DNA of 64,000 bases from Pontibacter mucosus (GCF_003054055.1 NZ_QBKI01000005.1:1-64000), one strand, 5' to 3'. Shown: positions 1-10,192, counted from the stretch's first letter. Notes: generated from the letters alone by a model not told the origin. Made by a program: numbers and translations.

Positions 1-2
1 AA

Positions 3-137
3 AGATGGAGGGTGGAGCGCTTCTTCGCCTGGCTCTTTAACTTCAGAAGAACGTTGGTCAGGCACGAGCACAAAGCAGAAAACTACCTGGCCTTCGTCCT
101 GCTGGCCTGCATGAAAATCATGCTAAGGTATTTTTGA
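3..137 (+). CDS. IS5-type transposase, C-terminal fragment (cut by window edge)
   Basis: An open frame runs in from the window edge and stops with TGA at 135-137. Its 44 residues begin RWRVERFFAWLFNFRR and continue with HEHKAENYLAFVLLACMKI, the typical end of IS5-family DDE transposases. The Glu of RWRVER would be the third catalytic acidic residue. The rest of the element lies outside the window, so it cannot be judged intact or dead. I did not find a clear terminal inverted repeat in the next 240 bases, which hold no gene. Confidence 0.75.
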   Translation, partial: RWRVERFFAWLFNFRRTLVRHEHKAENYLAFVLLACMKIMLRYF

Positions 138-381
138 GATAGCTTCTAGTTAATATCAAAAGTGACTTCTTACAATTTTATAACAACTAAGTGCTCAGGC
201 TCCTATATTATTTAATGACTCTCTCCCTTGTGGCACGCGGCTGGGGAGTAGGCTAAACAAACCTGCTATGGCAAGCTTTAATCCCGTTAAACTGCCCCTG
301 CCGGCATATCCTTTTAGCCAAAGTATAAGTATGAGGTGTATGAGGCCACAGGCCCGAGAACGTTAACCTAGCATTTATACT

Positions 382-678
382 ATGGATAATTACCCTTTGA
401 AACCCGAAAACATGCGCGTGCCGGAGCACCTCACCAAGGGCGAGGTGCAGAAGAGCCTCGATGAGCTGGACAATAAAATCAAAACCCTCAAGGCCCGCGT
501 AAACGCCACCGCTGCGGACTCCAACCATACGTACCATGAGCATATTGCCGGGCTGGAGCGGAAGCGCGAGCTGATCCTGCAGAAAATGGGAGACCCCAAC
601 AACAACGAGCAGCACTGGAGCGATTTGCACAAGAACATTGGTAACCTCCACAACGACGCCGACGGCCTGATGAAATAA
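382..678 (+). CDS. Hypothetical small charged helical protein
   Basis: This 98-residue protein has no signal peptide or membrane segment. It is rich in Lys, Glu and Asn. Residues 20-70 have the heptad-like pattern of a coiled coil (KSLDELDNKIKTLKARV, then GLERKRELILQKM). It stands alone, convergent with paaN, with a shared terminator directly after its stop codon. I do not recognise the family. Codon use fits the neighbourhood, so it is probably a real gene of unknown role. Confidence 0.6.
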   Translation: MDNYPLKPENMRVPEHLTKGEVQKSLDELDNKIKTLKARVNATAADSNHTYHEHIAGLERKRELILQKMGDPNNNEQHWSDLHKNIGNLHNDADGLMK

Positions 679-711
679 AGAAAGCCCCTGCGTTGCTGCA
701 GGGGCTTTCTT
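678..711. terminator. Bidirectional intrinsic terminator
   Basis: A perfect 14-bp stem (AAGAAAGCCCCTGC and its complement) with a 6-base loop sits between the convergent 98-aa gene and paaN. It is followed by AAGTATA at 714 and TATACTT at 726. Confidence 0.85.
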
Positions 712-732
712 ATAAGTATAAGTTTATACTTT

Positions 733-2406
733 TTAGCCTGCCACCGGCTCACGGAAGCCCACCCAGGTAAAGCGCTTGATCACAAACTCAGGGTTGGTGA
801 AAGAAGCGTTGCCCGCCGGGTTGCCGCCCGTTACGTGGAAGTCGGAGAAGCTGGCGTTCTGGTTCACGTAGATGCCGCCCGTCAGGTTGAAGCTAACGGG
901 GGTGCCTGCCAATCCCATCTCATCCATAATCTTCTCTTTCGTGGCTGGGTCTGTGGTATAGGCACCGCAGGAGATGGCGCCGTATTTGGAAGCCATTTCG
1001 CTCGCAATTTCTATACTTTGATCTGTGTCCTTTGTCTTGATGACTAACGCTACCGGACCGAACAGTTCGCGGCTGTAGCTTTCTTTCTCGGTGGCATCCA
1101 CCTCGTAGATAACCGGAGTGCAGGTGCGGGCCTTGCTGAACATCGGGTTCTCAAAATCGCAGCTGCTCAGCACCTCGCGGCCTTTCACGGTGGCAGCGCT
1201 CTTCACACGCTCGGCCGTGGCCGGGTTCTGGATGGCGCCCAGGATGTGCGGACCAGCCTTCGGGTTATTCACCAGCGCAGTCACGGCACCGGTTATTTTC
1301 TCCACCACCTGCTCGTAAGGCACCTTTTCTCCGGCTACCTTCACGCCGCTCTCCGGCACAAAGAAGTTCTGCGGGGCGGTACACATCTGCCCGGAGTAGA
1401 GCGAGATGGAAAAGGCCAGGTTCTGCACCACCTTGTCCAAATCCTCCACCGAGTCGAGGATAATCGAGTTAACGCCTGTTTTCTCGGTAAACGTTACCTT
1501 GCCGGGCAGACTCTCGATGTAATTTCCAAACTCGGAGCTACCGGTATAGTCAATGATTTTCACTTTCCGGTGCTCGGCCAGTTCCTTGGTGATCAGGCGG
1601 TCGTCGGCATCTACGGCCAGTTGGCAGATGTTTGGGTTGAGTCCGTTCTGCTGCAGCACCTTCTGTACTTCGGCTACCACAATGGCAATCGGCAGCACGG
1701 CTTTCGGGTGCGGCTTCACGATAACAGGGTTTCCTGTTACCAGGCTGGCAAACATGCCGGGCACCGTGTTCCAGGTCGGGAAGGTAGAGCAGCCGATGGC
1801 CAGGGCCACACCTTTTGGAACTGCCTTCCAGGTTTTATTTAGCTTGAGGTTATACTTGCCCATGGGCTTCTCCCACTCGGCGCTCTCCGGAAAACGGGTC
1901 TGCTCCTCATAACCGGCAGCCACGGCCTCCAGGGCACGGTCGGCGGCGTGCGGACCTGATGCCTGGAATGACATCATGTACGCCTGCCCGGTGGTGTGCA
2001 TGGTAGCGTAGGCAATCTCAAAGAAGCGGTTGCGCATATTCTCCAGCGCCTCTACCAGCAGGGCCGCCCTGTCCAGCGGCTTTACTTTACGCCATTGGTG
2101 GAAGGCCTCTTCAGCCCGGCTCACCAGCGTCTCCGGTTCAAAATATGGGTACTTTATGCCCAGCGGCTGTTGCTCATACGGCGACTCCTCCTGCCCCACC
2201 CAGGCCTGCTCGCCCTGCTGCAGCAACTCGGTAAATTTATTGTTCAGTGTGCCTTTATACTTTTCACGGCCTTCCTTGTCGGCGGTCTCACCATATACCT
2301 CCGGAGATGGGTTTTCGGGGTAATGGGCAAAGAAGGTACGCTGGTGCAAGGCTTGCACGGCCTTTTGTAATGTTTCGCGGTGTTTGTCGGCTAATTCCAG
2401 ATTCAT
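733..2406 (-). CDS. paaN: Phenylacetate degradation aldehyde dehydrogenase PaaN
   Basis: This is a 557-residue aldehyde dehydrogenase-fold protein of the PaaN type. That family is assigned to aldehyde oxidation after ring opening in the phenylacetyl-CoA pathway. The catalytic Cys is Cys342 in the motif SGQMCTAPQ, and the general-base Glu is Glu308 in VTFTEKTG. The nucleotide-binding region includes NPVIVKPHP near residue 230. It lacks the C-terminal MaoC-like hydratase domain of the bifunctional PaaZ, so ring hydrolysis would need another protein. It sits alone, 53 kb from paaABCD. The start at 2406 follows an A-rich leader without a Shine-Dalgarno sequence, usual for Bacteroidota. Another aldehyde dehydrogenase role is possible but less likely given the paa genes in the window. 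Confidence 0.82.
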   Translation of the reverse strand: MNLELADKHRETLQKAVQALHQRTFFAHYPENPSPEVYGETADKEGREKYKGTLNNKFTELLQQGEQAWVGQEESPYEQQPLGIKYPYFEPETLVSRAEEAFHQWRKVKPLDRAALLVEALENMRNRFFEIAYATMHTTGQAYMMSFQASGPHAADRALEAVAAGYEEQTRFPESAEWEKPMGKYNLKLNKTWKAVPKGVALAIGCSTFPTWNTVPGMFASLVTGNPVIVKPHPKAVLPIAIVVAEVQKVLQQNGLNPNICQLAVDADDRLITKELAEHRKVKIIDYTGSSEFGNYIESLPGKVTFTEKTGVNSIILDSVEDLDKVVQNLAFSISLYSGQMCTAPQNFFVPESGVKVAGEKVPYEQVVEKITGAVTALVNNPKAGPHILGAIQNPATAERVKSAATVKGREVLSSCDFENPMFSKARTCTPVIYEVDATEKESYSRELFGPVALVIKTKDTDQSIEIASEMASKYGAISCGAYTTDPATKEKIMDEMGLAGTPVSFNLTGGIYVNQNASFSDFHVTGGNPAGNASFTNPEFVIKRFTWVGFREPVAG

Positions 2407-2528
2407 AGTTATTTTTTAATATTTAATAGCAAAATAGAAACATTTATTTGTAATTATCAGTTGAAGGAAATATACATAATTTATTTGTAAGACAAGGCTG
2501 CATCAGATTTTTTTGTCATGGAAGTTTG

Positions 2529-2536
2529 TACTTTTG
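2529..2536 (+). promoter_or_regulatory. Candidate -7 element (TACTTTTG)
   Basis: TACTTTTG matches the Bacteroidota -7 consensus TAnnTTTG and lies 64 bases before the subtilisin start. No well-spaced TTG is present, so the -33 box is weak or absent. Confidence 0.45.
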
Positions 2537-2600
2537 CGGTACCCTGCCATGATATTCTACATATTCGGAACCAGGTATTAACAGGACTTCTATCGAGCAG

Positions 2601-5600
2601 ATGTTTACCCTTATCCCGCTGCCAAAGCGCAGCTTTGTTTTTGCAGTCCTTCTGCTGCTCTACGTACCCTTGCTGTACGCACAGCGCCCTGCTTTGGACT
2701 TTGGAGCTAAAACCATCCAAGGCAGAGTCGTCTACAAGCTCAAGCCACAGCAGTCCGCCCAGCTGCGCAAACCGAGCGGGGACGGCATGGCCCATGCCCT
2801 GCGGCAAATAGGGGCCCGCGACGTCGTGCAGAAGTTTCCGGAAGTGGCGGCCCGGCAAACCCTAGCCAACGCCCGCAAGGCAGCTCCAGCCGTAGACCTC
2901 TCGCTCCTATACGAGTTACAGTACGGCTCCGGCCATACGTTTGAGCAGGTGCAGGCCGCTTTGATAGCCACCGGACAGGTGGAGTACGTGGAACCGCTCT
3001 ACATCCGGGAGCCCTTTCACCAGCCCAACGACCCTGCCTCCGACTCCACCAAAACCACGCAGTATTACCTCAAAAAGATACAGGCCTATGCTGGCTGGGC
3101 CGTCGAGCAAGCCGATACCACCATCGTCATCGGCATCCTGGACACTGGTTTCCGCCTTTCCCACCACGACCTGAAGAGCAAGGTAAAGTATAACTACGCT
3201 GACCCGGTGGACGGGATTGACAACGACGGCGACGGACTGGTAGACAACTTCAGCGGCTGGGACTTTGCCGATGGCGACAACGACGTGTCGGACGATACAG
3301 CCTGGAAAGGCCACGGTACAGCTGTAGCGGGAGTAGCGGCGGGGGCCACCAACAATGGCATCGGCATTGCCGGCACCGGGTACAACGCCCTGTTTTTGCC
3401 CCTGAAGGTGTTCTCTTCCTATCCTGGCGGAGGATTTGGCGGATACGAGGCCATTGTCTACGCCGTTAACAAAGGATGTAAGGTTATTAACCTGTCCTGG
3501 GGTGGAACTGGCTTTTCGAAGTATGAGCAGGATGTCATCAACTATGCCGTGCTGGAAAAAGACGTGGTAGTGATTGCCTCAGGCGGCAACACCAACGCTT
3601 TCATGGACATCTATCCCGCCGCTTATGATAACGTTATCTCGGTAGGCGGCTCCAACAACCAGGATGTCAAGTATAAAGACCATACCTACAACTATAACAT
3701 CGACCTGATCTCGCCGGGCATCAACATTTACAGCACCTCCCAATCCGGCGACGAGCGGTATGGCAACGTGGGCGGCACCTCTTTTGCGGCACCTACCGTG
3801 GCAGGTGGCGCAGCCCTCATCCGCGCCCGCTTCCCGGAACTGAACGCCCGCCAGGTAGCCGAGCGCCTCCGGGCCAGCACCGACAGCATCTACCACCTGG
3901 ATGGCAACCGCCCCTACCTGGAGATGCTGGGCACCGGCCGCTTTAACCTGAAAAAGGCACTGAAGCTGGAAAACCCGAAATCGGTGCGGTGCGTGTCCTT
4001 CTCCCCTTCGCCAAAGCAGAGCCTGGTGGCCGGAAACGAGGTTACCATCGATGCCAGCTTCTTAAACTTCCTGGCGCCGGTGCAAGGTATGCAGGTAGAG
4101 CTCACCTCTTTGAGTCCGCACGTGCTGGTAACCCGGGGGCAGGCCACCTTGGGAAGTATGGGCACCATGGCCACGGCCTCCACCAAGGAGCCTTTTGTCA
4201 TCAAAATCAGCGAACGCTCCCCTTCCAACCTGAAAGTATACTTGCGCCTGGGCTTTACCGATGGGGAGTACACCGACTTTCAGCACTTTGCTATCGTTAT
4301 TAACCACAACTACGCTACCCTGACGGCCAACAACCTGCACCTGAGCCTCAACAGCGAAGGCAACATCGGCTACAACGGCCTGAACATGAGCCAGGGGGTT
4401 GGGGTAAAGTATAAAGGCAGCGCTTCTTTGCTCTTCGAGGGCGGGCTTATACTTTCCGCCGACAGCGGCAAGGTAGCCGATAACGTGCATAACTCCTCCT
4501 GGCAGAATAACCGGGGCTTTAAGCCGAGTATGCTTACCCGGGCCTACTACAACACCAGCATGGCCGACCAGGAACTGCGGGGCATTATGCAGACCGACGT
4601 GAGCGGACATCCGGAGGTAGAGGTAAAAACAGTGGCCTACGCCTGGTCAGAGTCGCCCTACCAGGACTTTGTGATAATGGAGTATAAGCTTACCAACCGT
4701 TCTTCCGAGACGATTCCCTACCTGCACGCGGGCCTCTTTGCGGACTGGGATATCGGCAACTATACCGAAAACAAAGCCGGCTGGGATGAGGACCTGCAGC
4801 TCGGTTACGCTTACCATGCCTACGCCGATCTGCCTTATACCGGGCTGACACTGCTGACGCCGGAGACGCTTCCTATTTACCATGCCATTGATAACATTGG
4901 CAGCAACGACTCTACCGTAACCGTGGACGACGGCTTCTCCAATGCAGAAAAGTATAAGGTAATCTCCAAAGGGGTGAGCCGCACGAAAGCCGGAGGAAAG
5001 AACGGCAATAGCATCTCGCACATTTTAGGTGCCACCGCCATCAACCTGGCCCCAGGCCAAACCAAAACGCTGGCCATTGCTATACTTGCCGGTGATGATT
5101 TGGAGGCTTTGAAGGAGCACGCCAGGACAGCGCAACTGAAGTATAGGGGCATCAAATCGGGTCCGGAGCCGGTGCCGATGGCTTTCCAGGCCTGCGTGGC
5201 GGATGCCGTGGTGATTGCCCCGCAAGGCGGAAGCTCCTTTAATTTCTACACCGATGCAAGCGCCTCGGTCCTGCTCGGAACGGGTCCTACTTATACGTTG
5301 ACAGAAGCACTGGAGAACAGCACCATCTACGTGGCGAATGCAGACTCTATTTACCTGAGCGATCTGGTGCCGATGGACGTGCAGATACTGTCTGCCTCGG
5401 AGGCTGGGTTTAAACCAGGAAACAACTTTGCACAGGTAAGCAAGGGAGTCCAGTTTCAGGACAACAGCCTGCATGCTACCAGCTGGCTCTGGGATTTTGG
5501 GGACGGAAATCAGTCGGCTGCACAGCACCCGCTGCACCAGTACAAAAAGCCGGGCACGTATACCATATCGCTTACAGTTACGAATGTGCTGGAGTGTACC

Positions 5601-5894
5601 CGTAGCACTTACCAACAGGTGCTGGATGTATACGCTACCAGTCCGGCCTTATACCCTAACCCGGCCTCGGGCAGCATCCACCTGAGCCTGACTGCCCCGC
5701 TTACGGAGTTACAAAACTCTCAGCCACAGCTCCGGCTCACAGACATGACCGGCAAAAGTATAGCGGCTACCCCCGTATCGGTGATAGGCACGCAACTGCA
5801 GTACGATCTGAGCCAGTTGAAGGCGGGCCTGTACATTGCGCATATTACCTACCAGGGTGAGACTTTTGTAGAGAAGATACTGGTGAGGAAATAA
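2601..5894 (+). CDS. Secreted subtilisin-like serine peptidase (S8) with PKD domain and T9SS tail
   Basis: This 1097-residue exported protease has a signal peptide at 1-28 (hydrophobic run, then YAQ) and a propeptide-like region around 40-140. The S8 catalytic domain follows, with Asp181 (GILDTGF), His238 (GHGTAVAG), oxyanion Asn330 (ASGGNT) and Ser394 (GGTSFAAP). An Asp-rich loop near 201-232 looks calcium-binding. A long beta-rich middle region follows, then a PKD domain near 955-1005 (WLWDFGDG). The last 80 residues form a type A T9SS sorting domain (YPNPASGSIHLSL, ending KILVRK). It probably degrades extracellular protein at the cell surface or after release. It is monocistronic and ends in a hairpin terminator. 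Confidence 0.9.
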   Translation: MFTLIPLPKRSFVFAVLLLLYVPLLYAQRPALDFGAKTIQGRVVYKLKPQQSAQLRKPSGDGMAHALRQIGARDVVQKFPEVAARQTLANARKAAPAVDLSLLYELQYGSGHTFEQVQAALIATGQVEYVEPLYIREPFHQPNDPASDSTKTTQYYLKKIQAYAGWAVEQADTTIVIGILDTGFRLSHHDLKSKVKYNYADPVDGIDNDGDGLVDNFSGWDFADGDNDVSDDTAWKGHGTAVAGVAAGATNNGIGIAGTGYNALFLPLKVFSSYPGGGFGGYEAIVYAVNKGCKVINLSWGGTGFSKYEQDVINYAVLEKDVVVIASGGNTNAFMDIYPAAYDNVISVGGSNNQDVKYKDHTYNYNIDLISPGINIYSTSQSGDERYGNVGGTSFAAPTVAGGAALIRARFPELNARQVAERLRASTDSIYHLDGNRPYLEMLGTGRFNLKKALKLENPKSVRCVSFSPSPKQSLVAGNEVTIDASFLNFLAPVQGMQVELTSLSPHVLVTRGQATLGSMGTMATASTKEPFVIKISERSPSNLKVYLRLGFTDGEYTDFQHFAIVINHNYATLTANNLHLSLNSEGNIGYNGLNMSQGVGVKYKGSASLLFEGGLILSADSGKVADNVHNSSWQNNRGFKPSMLTRAYYNTSMADQELRGIMQTDVSGHPEVEVKTVAYAWSESPYQDFVIMEYKLTNRSSETIPYLHAGLFADWDIGNYTENKAGWDEDLQLGYAYHAYADLPYTGLTLLTPETLPIYHAIDNIGSNDSTVTVDDGFSNAEKYKVISKGVSRTKAGGKNGNSISHILGATAINLAPGQTKTLAIAILAGDDLEALKEHARTAQLKYRGIKSGPEPVPMAFQACVADAVVIAPQGGSSFNFYTDASASVLLGTGPTYTLTEALENSTIYVANADSIYLSDLVPMDVQILSASEAGFKPGNNFAQVSKGVQFQDNSLHATSWLWDFGDGNQSAAQHPLHQYKKPGTYTISLTVTNVLECTRSTYQQVLDVYATSPALYPNPASGSIHLSLTAPLTELQNSQPQLRLTDMTGKSIAATPVSVIGTQLQYDLSQLKAGLYIAHITYQGETFVEKILVRK

Positions 5895-5926
5895 TGGATT
5901 TATACTTCTAAAGTATAAATCCATTA
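5892..5926. terminator. Hairpin terminator containing TATACTT/AAGTATA
   Basis: A perfect 16-bp stem overlaps the stop codon of the peptidase gene. The loop is CTA, and the loop-proximal parts of the arms are TATACTT and AAGTATA. It has no strong U-tract, so its efficiency is uncertain. Confidence 0.6.
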
Positions 5927-6052
5927 TAGGGTAATTAGTGCGCAACTGATAATCTTGTTGTTTTCAAACCCACCCTTGTTAATTAGACCCGTTAGGTTTT
6001 AATTAACAGCGCTAATTCATATCAATAAGGTTGAAAATAGTAAATGCTAGAT

Positions 6053-6213
6053 TCTCCCCTTGAGGACAAACGAGCACGGGAGTGCGTAGTTTGCGAACAC
6101 AGTTCATAGAGGGGTGTTTACTTTTAGGGAAGACTTTTGCCACTGGCTTTACACCCCTATTGAGCTTTGCTCGCAAGTTTCGAACTTCCGTTCTCACTTG
6201 TCCTCAAGGGGAC
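6053..6213. repeat. 160-bp imperfect palindrome, non-coding
   Basis: The gap between the subtilisin and aconitase genes holds two roughly 68-base arms in inverted orientation, 6053-6122 and 6146-6213, about 70% complementary by eye. The outer ends read CCCCTTGAGGACAA and the inner ends contain AGGGGTGTTTA. A short relative of the same words (CCCCTTGAGGGGAC, then AGGGGTGTTTAA) recurs at about 10647-10675. This suggests a dispersed palindromic element. No gene is supported here. Confidence 0.6.
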
Positions 6214-6317
6214 AGTTTGCGGTAGAACTTAGCAACCCTGCCTCTAAGTAGAGGAATTGACGTTGTAGGGCAAGTCGTTACGTTGCGCTTAAATGGAATA
6301 GTTGACTCTATACTTCA

Positions 6318-6359
6318 ATAAACAAAAAGGCCCCGCTGTGGCGGGGCCTTTTTGTTTAT
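6318..6359. terminator. Strong intrinsic terminator of aconitase gene
   Basis: A perfect 19-bp stem (outer half ATAAACAAAAAGG, inner half CCCCGC) has a TGTG loop and A-rich and T-rich flanks that serve both strands. TATACTT motifs lie on both sides. Confidence 0.9.
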
Positions 6360-6376
6360 ACTTAGCAACGTCGCAA

Positions 6377-8650
6377 TTAAGCGTTTTGCTTCTGCTGCTG
6401 GCTGATCAGGTTGAGGGCAGAACCTGCCTTGAACCACGCGATCTGGCCTTCGTTATACGTATGATTTACCTGGATTACATCCTGGCTTCCATCTTTGTGG
6501 TGCAGTACCACTTTAAGCGGCTGTCCTGGTGTGAAGTTCTCCAGTCCGATGATGTCGATGGAGTCGTTCTCCTCGATCAGATCATAATCCGACTTGTTGG
6601 CAAACGTAAGCGCCAGCATACCCTGCTTCTTCAGGTTGGTTTCGTGGATACGGGCGAATGACTTCACCAGCACGGCACGAACACCCAGGTGGCGTGGCTC
6701 CATGGCCGCATGCTCACGGGATGAACCCTCACCATAGTTCTCGTCGCCTACTACTACAGTACCGATACCGGCAGCCTTGTATGTACGGGCTGTGGCAGGC
6801 ACCGTGTCATAACCACGGGTCATGTCGTTGTACACGCTGTTAGCCTCGCCATTGAACGCGTTGATGGCACCGATAAGCATGTTGTTGGAGATGTTGTCCA
6901 GGTGACCGCGGAACTTCAACCAAGGACCTGCCATCGAGATGTGGTCCGTCGTACACTTGCCCTGTGCTTTGATAAGCAGTTTCAGGCCTTTCAGGTCTGT
7001 GCCTTCCCATGGCTTAAAGCCTTCGAGCAGCTGCAAACGGTCAGAAGCCGGATCAACCACTACCTGTACCTTGCTGCCATCCTCTGCAGGAGCCACATAA
7101 CCGGCATCCTCCACGGCAAAGCCGTTTACTGGCAGCTCAATACCTCTCGGCTCGTCCAGTTTCACCTGCTGGCCATCCTTGTTTGTCAGGGTGTCCGTCA
7201 GTGGGTTAAACGTCAGGTCGCCGGCAATGGCGAAAGCCGTTACGATCTCAGGAGAGGCCACGAACGCGTGCGTGTTCGGGTTACCGTCGTTACGCTTGGC
7301 AAAGTTACGGTTAAAGGAAGTGATGATAGAGTTCTTACGAGTCGGGTCGTCGGTATGACGTGCCCACTGGCCGATGCACGGACCGCAGGCGTTTGCCAGT
7401 ACCACACCACCCATCTGCGCGAACGTGTCGAGCAGACCATCGCGGGCGGTGGTATAACGTACCATCTCAGAACCCGGTGTAATGGTAAACTCAGCCTGGG
7501 CAACCAGATTTTTAGTTACAGCCTGCTCCGCGATAGAAGCGGCACGGGTCAGGTCTTCGTAAGAAGAGTTGGTACAAGAACCAATCAGACCTACCTCCAG
7601 CTTAGCTGGCCAGCCGTGCTCTTTCACCACAGCGGCGAACTGTGAGATTGGCCAGGCAGCGTCCGGCGTGAACGGGCCGTTTACGTGCGGCTCCAGCGTA
7701 GAAAGGTCGATTTCGATCAGCTGATCGTAGAAAGCAGCAGGGTCCGCGTATACTTCGTCGTCGGCGCGCAGGTGCTGGGCTACTCCGTCAGCCATCTGCA
7801 CGATCTCCTCGCGGTTTGTAGCGTTCAGGTAAGCGCGCATGCTGTTGTCGTAAGCAAACACAGAAGTAGTCGCCCCGATCTCGGCACCCATGTTACAGAT
7901 AGTGCCTTTACCCGTACAAGACATGGACTCAGCGCCCTCGCCAAAGTACTCCACGATAGCACCCGTTCCGCCTTTTACAGTCAGGATTCCGGCTACTTTC
8001 AGGATCACGTCTTTCGGAGAGGTCCAGCCGTTCATTTTACCGGTCAGCTTCACACCGATGATTTTCGGGAACTTCAGCTCCCAAGGCATGCCAGCCATCA
8101 CGTCCACGGCATCAGCACCACCCACACCGATGGCGATCATACCCAGACCACCCGCGTTAGGCGTGTGCGAGTCCGTACCAATCATCATACCGCCCGGGAA
8201 TGCGTAGTTTTCCAGCACTACCTGGTGGATGATACCGGCACCCGGCTTCCAGAAACCGATGCCATACTTGTTGGAAACAGAAGCAAGGAAGTCATAAACT
8301 TCTTTGTTCTCTGTGTAGGCGTCCTGCAGGTCGGAGTCAGCACCCACGCGAGCCTGAATCAGGTGGTCGCAGTGCACGGTAGAAGGCACAGCCACGGTTG
8401 GCTTACCAGCCTGCATGAACTGAAGCAAGGCCATCTGTGCCGTAGCATCCTGCATGGCAACCCTGTCCGGAGCGAAGTCTACGTAAGACTTTCCGCGCTC
8501 AAAAGCCTGCTGCGCCTTTCCATCGAAAAGGTGTGCATACAGGATTTTTTCTGTCAGAGTAAGCGGACGCCCAACTGCCTGGCGGGCAGCAGCAATTCGC
8601 TCATCCATGCCGGCATACACTGCCTTGATCATTCCTAAATCAAATGCCAT
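6377..8650 (-). CDS. acnA: Aconitate hydratase
   Basis: This TCA-cycle enzyme interconverts citrate and isocitrate. The 757 residues match the mitochondrial-type aconitase length. The [4Fe-4S] ligands are Cys359 (GSCTNSS) and Cys422 and Cys425 (ACGPCIGQW). Other active-site blocks are visible, including [10 protein letters not shown] near 88 and [13 protein letters not shown] near 158. It is monocistronic with its own promoter and terminator. Only one AAGTATA-type motif is found in the gene, unlike its neighbours, which suits a highly expressed gene. The symbol could equally be written acn. Confidence 0.95.
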   Translation of the reverse strand: MAFDLGMIKAVYAGMDERIAAARQAVGRPLTLTEKILYAHLFDGKAQQAFERGKSYVDFAPDRVAMQDATAQMALLQFMQAGKPTVAVPSTVHCDHLIQARVGADSDLQDAYTENKEVYDFLASVSNKYGIGFWKPGAGIIHQVVLENYAFPGGMMIGTDSHTPNAGGLGMIAIGVGGADAVDVMAGMPWELKFPKIIGVKLTGKMNGWTSPKDVILKVAGILTVKGGTGAIVEYFGEGAESMSCTGKGTICNMGAEIGATTSVFAYDNSMRAYLNATNREEIVQMADGVAQHLRADDEVYADPAAFYDQLIEIDLSTLEPHVNGPFTPDAAWPISQFAAVVKEHGWPAKLEVGLIGSCTNSSYEDLTRAASIAEQAVTKNLVAQAEFTITPGSEMVRYTTARDGLLDTFAQMGGVVLANACGPCIGQWARHTDDPTRKNSIITSFNRNFAKRNDGNPNTHAFVASPEIVTAFAIAGDLTFNPLTDTLTNKDGQQVKLDEPRGIELPVNGFAVEDAGYVAPAEDGSKVQVVVDPASDRLQLLEGFKPWEGTDLKGLKLLIKAQGKCTTDHISMAGPWLKFRGHLDNISNNMLIGAINAFNGEANSVYNDMTRGYDTVPATARTYKAAGIGTVVVGDENYGEGSSREHAAMEPRHLGVRAVLVKSFARIHETNLKKQGMLALTFANKSDYDLIEENDSIDIIGLENFTPGQPLKVVLHHKDGSQDVIQVNHTYNEGQIAWFKAGSALNLISQQQKQNA

Positions 8651-8695
8651 AGTTTTGCTATTGTTAATGTTTTATACTCTTTTTTATGAGGTTCA

Positions 8696-8703
8696 CAAAT
8701 GTA
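8696..8703 (-). promoter_or_regulatory. -7 element of aconitase promoter (TACATTTG)
   Basis: TACATTTG on the minus strand matches TAnnTTTG exactly, 46 bases before the aconitase start. A T-rich run 18 bases upstream stands where the TTG of the -33 box would be. Confidence 0.6.
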
Positions 8704-8805
8704 CGAAAACTATATCTCTGTAAAAAACATTAGCCTCCATGAATATGTTGCTACATGAATATGTAGGCATAATTAGCAGATTAAGGTTTTTCCGTTCGTA
8801 TCCCG

Positions 8806-8813
8806 TACTTTTG
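8806..8813 (+). promoter_or_regulatory. -7 element (TACTTTTG) for the TlpA-like lipoprotein gene
   Basis: TACTTTTGC is identical to the element before the subtilisin gene and lies 26 bases before the start codon. The -33 region is only T-rich. Confidence 0.55.
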
Positions 8814-8839
8814 CGCTACGTTATTATCAGATTCCGCTC

Positions 8840-10102
8840 ATGAAACTTTCCTATACTAATACCCGCACCACCCTATTTTTGTTTTTGACACTTCTAATTC
8901 CACAGCTTATAACATCCTGTACCTCTATGACATCTACCGACAATACCATTAAGCCCGGCAGCTGGCGAGTAGCCCTGCAGCACGCCGACGGGAAAGAGAT
9001 CCCATTCGTAATGGAAGCCGAGGAAAAAAGCGGCAAAACTGTCCTGTTCCTGATAAACGGTGAGGAGCGCATCCTGGTAGATGAAATTGAGCAAGCCGGA
9101 GATTCCGTAAAGATTGGCCTCCACATTTTTGATGCCGACTTAATAGCGAAGGTGGAAGGGGAGAAAATGACCGGCCGCTTTGTGAAGAACGACACGGCTA
9201 CTCCTTATTCAGTGCCTTTTACTGCTGAGCACGGCAAGAGCAACCGGTTTGAGGAAAATCCTGCTCCTGCCTCATTCGACTTCGGTGGCAAATGGGAAGT
9301 GCTGTTCACTGACCGCGACGGCAAAAGCTACAAGGCTATCGGCGAGTTCGAGCAGAAGGACAATTACGCCACCGGCACGTTTATGACCGAGACTGGTGAT
9401 TATCGTTACCTGGAGGGGCAGGTAGCCGGCAACGCACTGAAGCTCTCTACCTTTGATGGCAACCACACCTACCTGTTCACAGCTACCCCGGAAAACGACA
9501 GCACCCTGAAAGGCAACTTCTACTCGGGTATGAACTACTCCGAAACTTGGACGGCCAAACGCAACCCCGATGTGCAACTGGCCAGCGCCGACACGCTTAC
9601 GTACCTGAAGCCGGGCTACGAAACCCTTTCCTTCTCGTTCCCGAACCTGGAGGGCGAGCAGGTGTCGCTGGCAGATAACAAGTATAAAGGTAAGGTAGTG
9701 CTGGTGCAGCTGCTGGGTTCCTGGTGCCCGAACTGTATGGACGAAACCAACTTCCTGGCGCCTTACTACGACAAGAACAAGGACCGTGGCCTGGAAATCA
9801 TCGGCCTAGGATTCGAGCGCAGCCCTGAGTTCGACAAGGCTGCTGCCCGCCTGAAGAAGATGCAGGAGCGCCTGAATGTAAACTACGACCTGCTGGTAGC
9901 CGGCACGTCGGATAAAGAGGCGGCGGCCAAAGCCCTGCCGGCCCTAAACCACGTGCTCTCCTACCCTACCACCATCTTCATCGGCCGCGACGGCAAAGTA
10001 CGTAAGATCCACACCGGCTTTTCCGGCCCCGGCACTGGAAAATATTATGAAGAATGGGTAGTGGATTTTAACAAAACGATGGATGAGTTGTTGGCGGAGT
10101 AG
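8840..10102 (+). CDS. TlpA-family thioredoxin-fold lipoprotein
   Basis: This is a 420-residue envelope lipoprotein. The lipobox LITSC places the lipidated Cys at residue 27, and there is no Asp right after it. Residues 40-245 are beta-rich and of no family I recognise. Residues 265-420 form a thioredoxin-like TlpA/AhpC-TSA domain with the redox motif WCPNC at Cys296 and Cys299 and the cis-Pro strand YPTTIFIG. It probably reduces or isomerises disulfides, or serves cytochrome maturation, facing the periplasm or surface. It is monocistronic, with a promoter 26 bases upstream and a strong hairpin terminator. Confidence 0.85.
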   Translation: MKLSYTNTRTTLFLFLTLLIPQLITSCTSMTSTDNTIKPGSWRVALQHADGKEIPFVMEAEEKSGKTVLFLINGEERILVDEIEQAGDSVKIGLHIFDADLIAKVEGEKMTGRFVKNDTATPYSVPFTAEHGKSNRFEENPAPASFDFGGKWEVLFTDRDGKSYKAIGEFEQKDNYATGTFMTETGDYRYLEGQVAGNALKLSTFDGNHTYLFTATPENDSTLKGNFYSGMNYSETWTAKRNPDVQLASADTLTYLKPGYETLSFSFPNLEGEQVSLADNKYKGKVVLVQLLGSWCPNCMDETNFLAPYYDKNKDRGLEIIGLGFERSPEFDKAAARLKKMQERLNVNYDLLVAGTSDKEAAAKALPALNHVLSYPTTIFIGRDGKVRKIHTGFSGPGTGKYYEEWVVDFNKTMDELLAE

Positions 10103-10137
10103 TTTCGTTATTTGTTGCTCGTTTTTCGTTGATCGAA

Positions 10138-10192
10138 AAGTATAAACTGGAAGGCCGTTGCTGTAAAAGTAACGGCCTTCCAGTTTATACTT
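10138..10192. terminator. Intrinsic terminator with AAGTATA/TATACTT stem base
   Basis: A perfect 22-bp stem (10138-10159 and 10171-10192) has an 11-base loop. The GC-rich part is CTGGAAGGCCGTT. The outermost seven bases of the arms are AAGTATA and TATACTT. Confidence 0.85.

Noticed and set aside
1246-1842. A 198-codon frame inside paaN
   Set aside because: It is antisense to a clear aldehyde dehydrogenase gene; many such shadows occur opposite the GC-moderate genes here.
6012-6197. An open frame of 61 codons on the minus strand
   Set aside because: It lies across the 160-bp imperfect palindrome and has no recognisable features.
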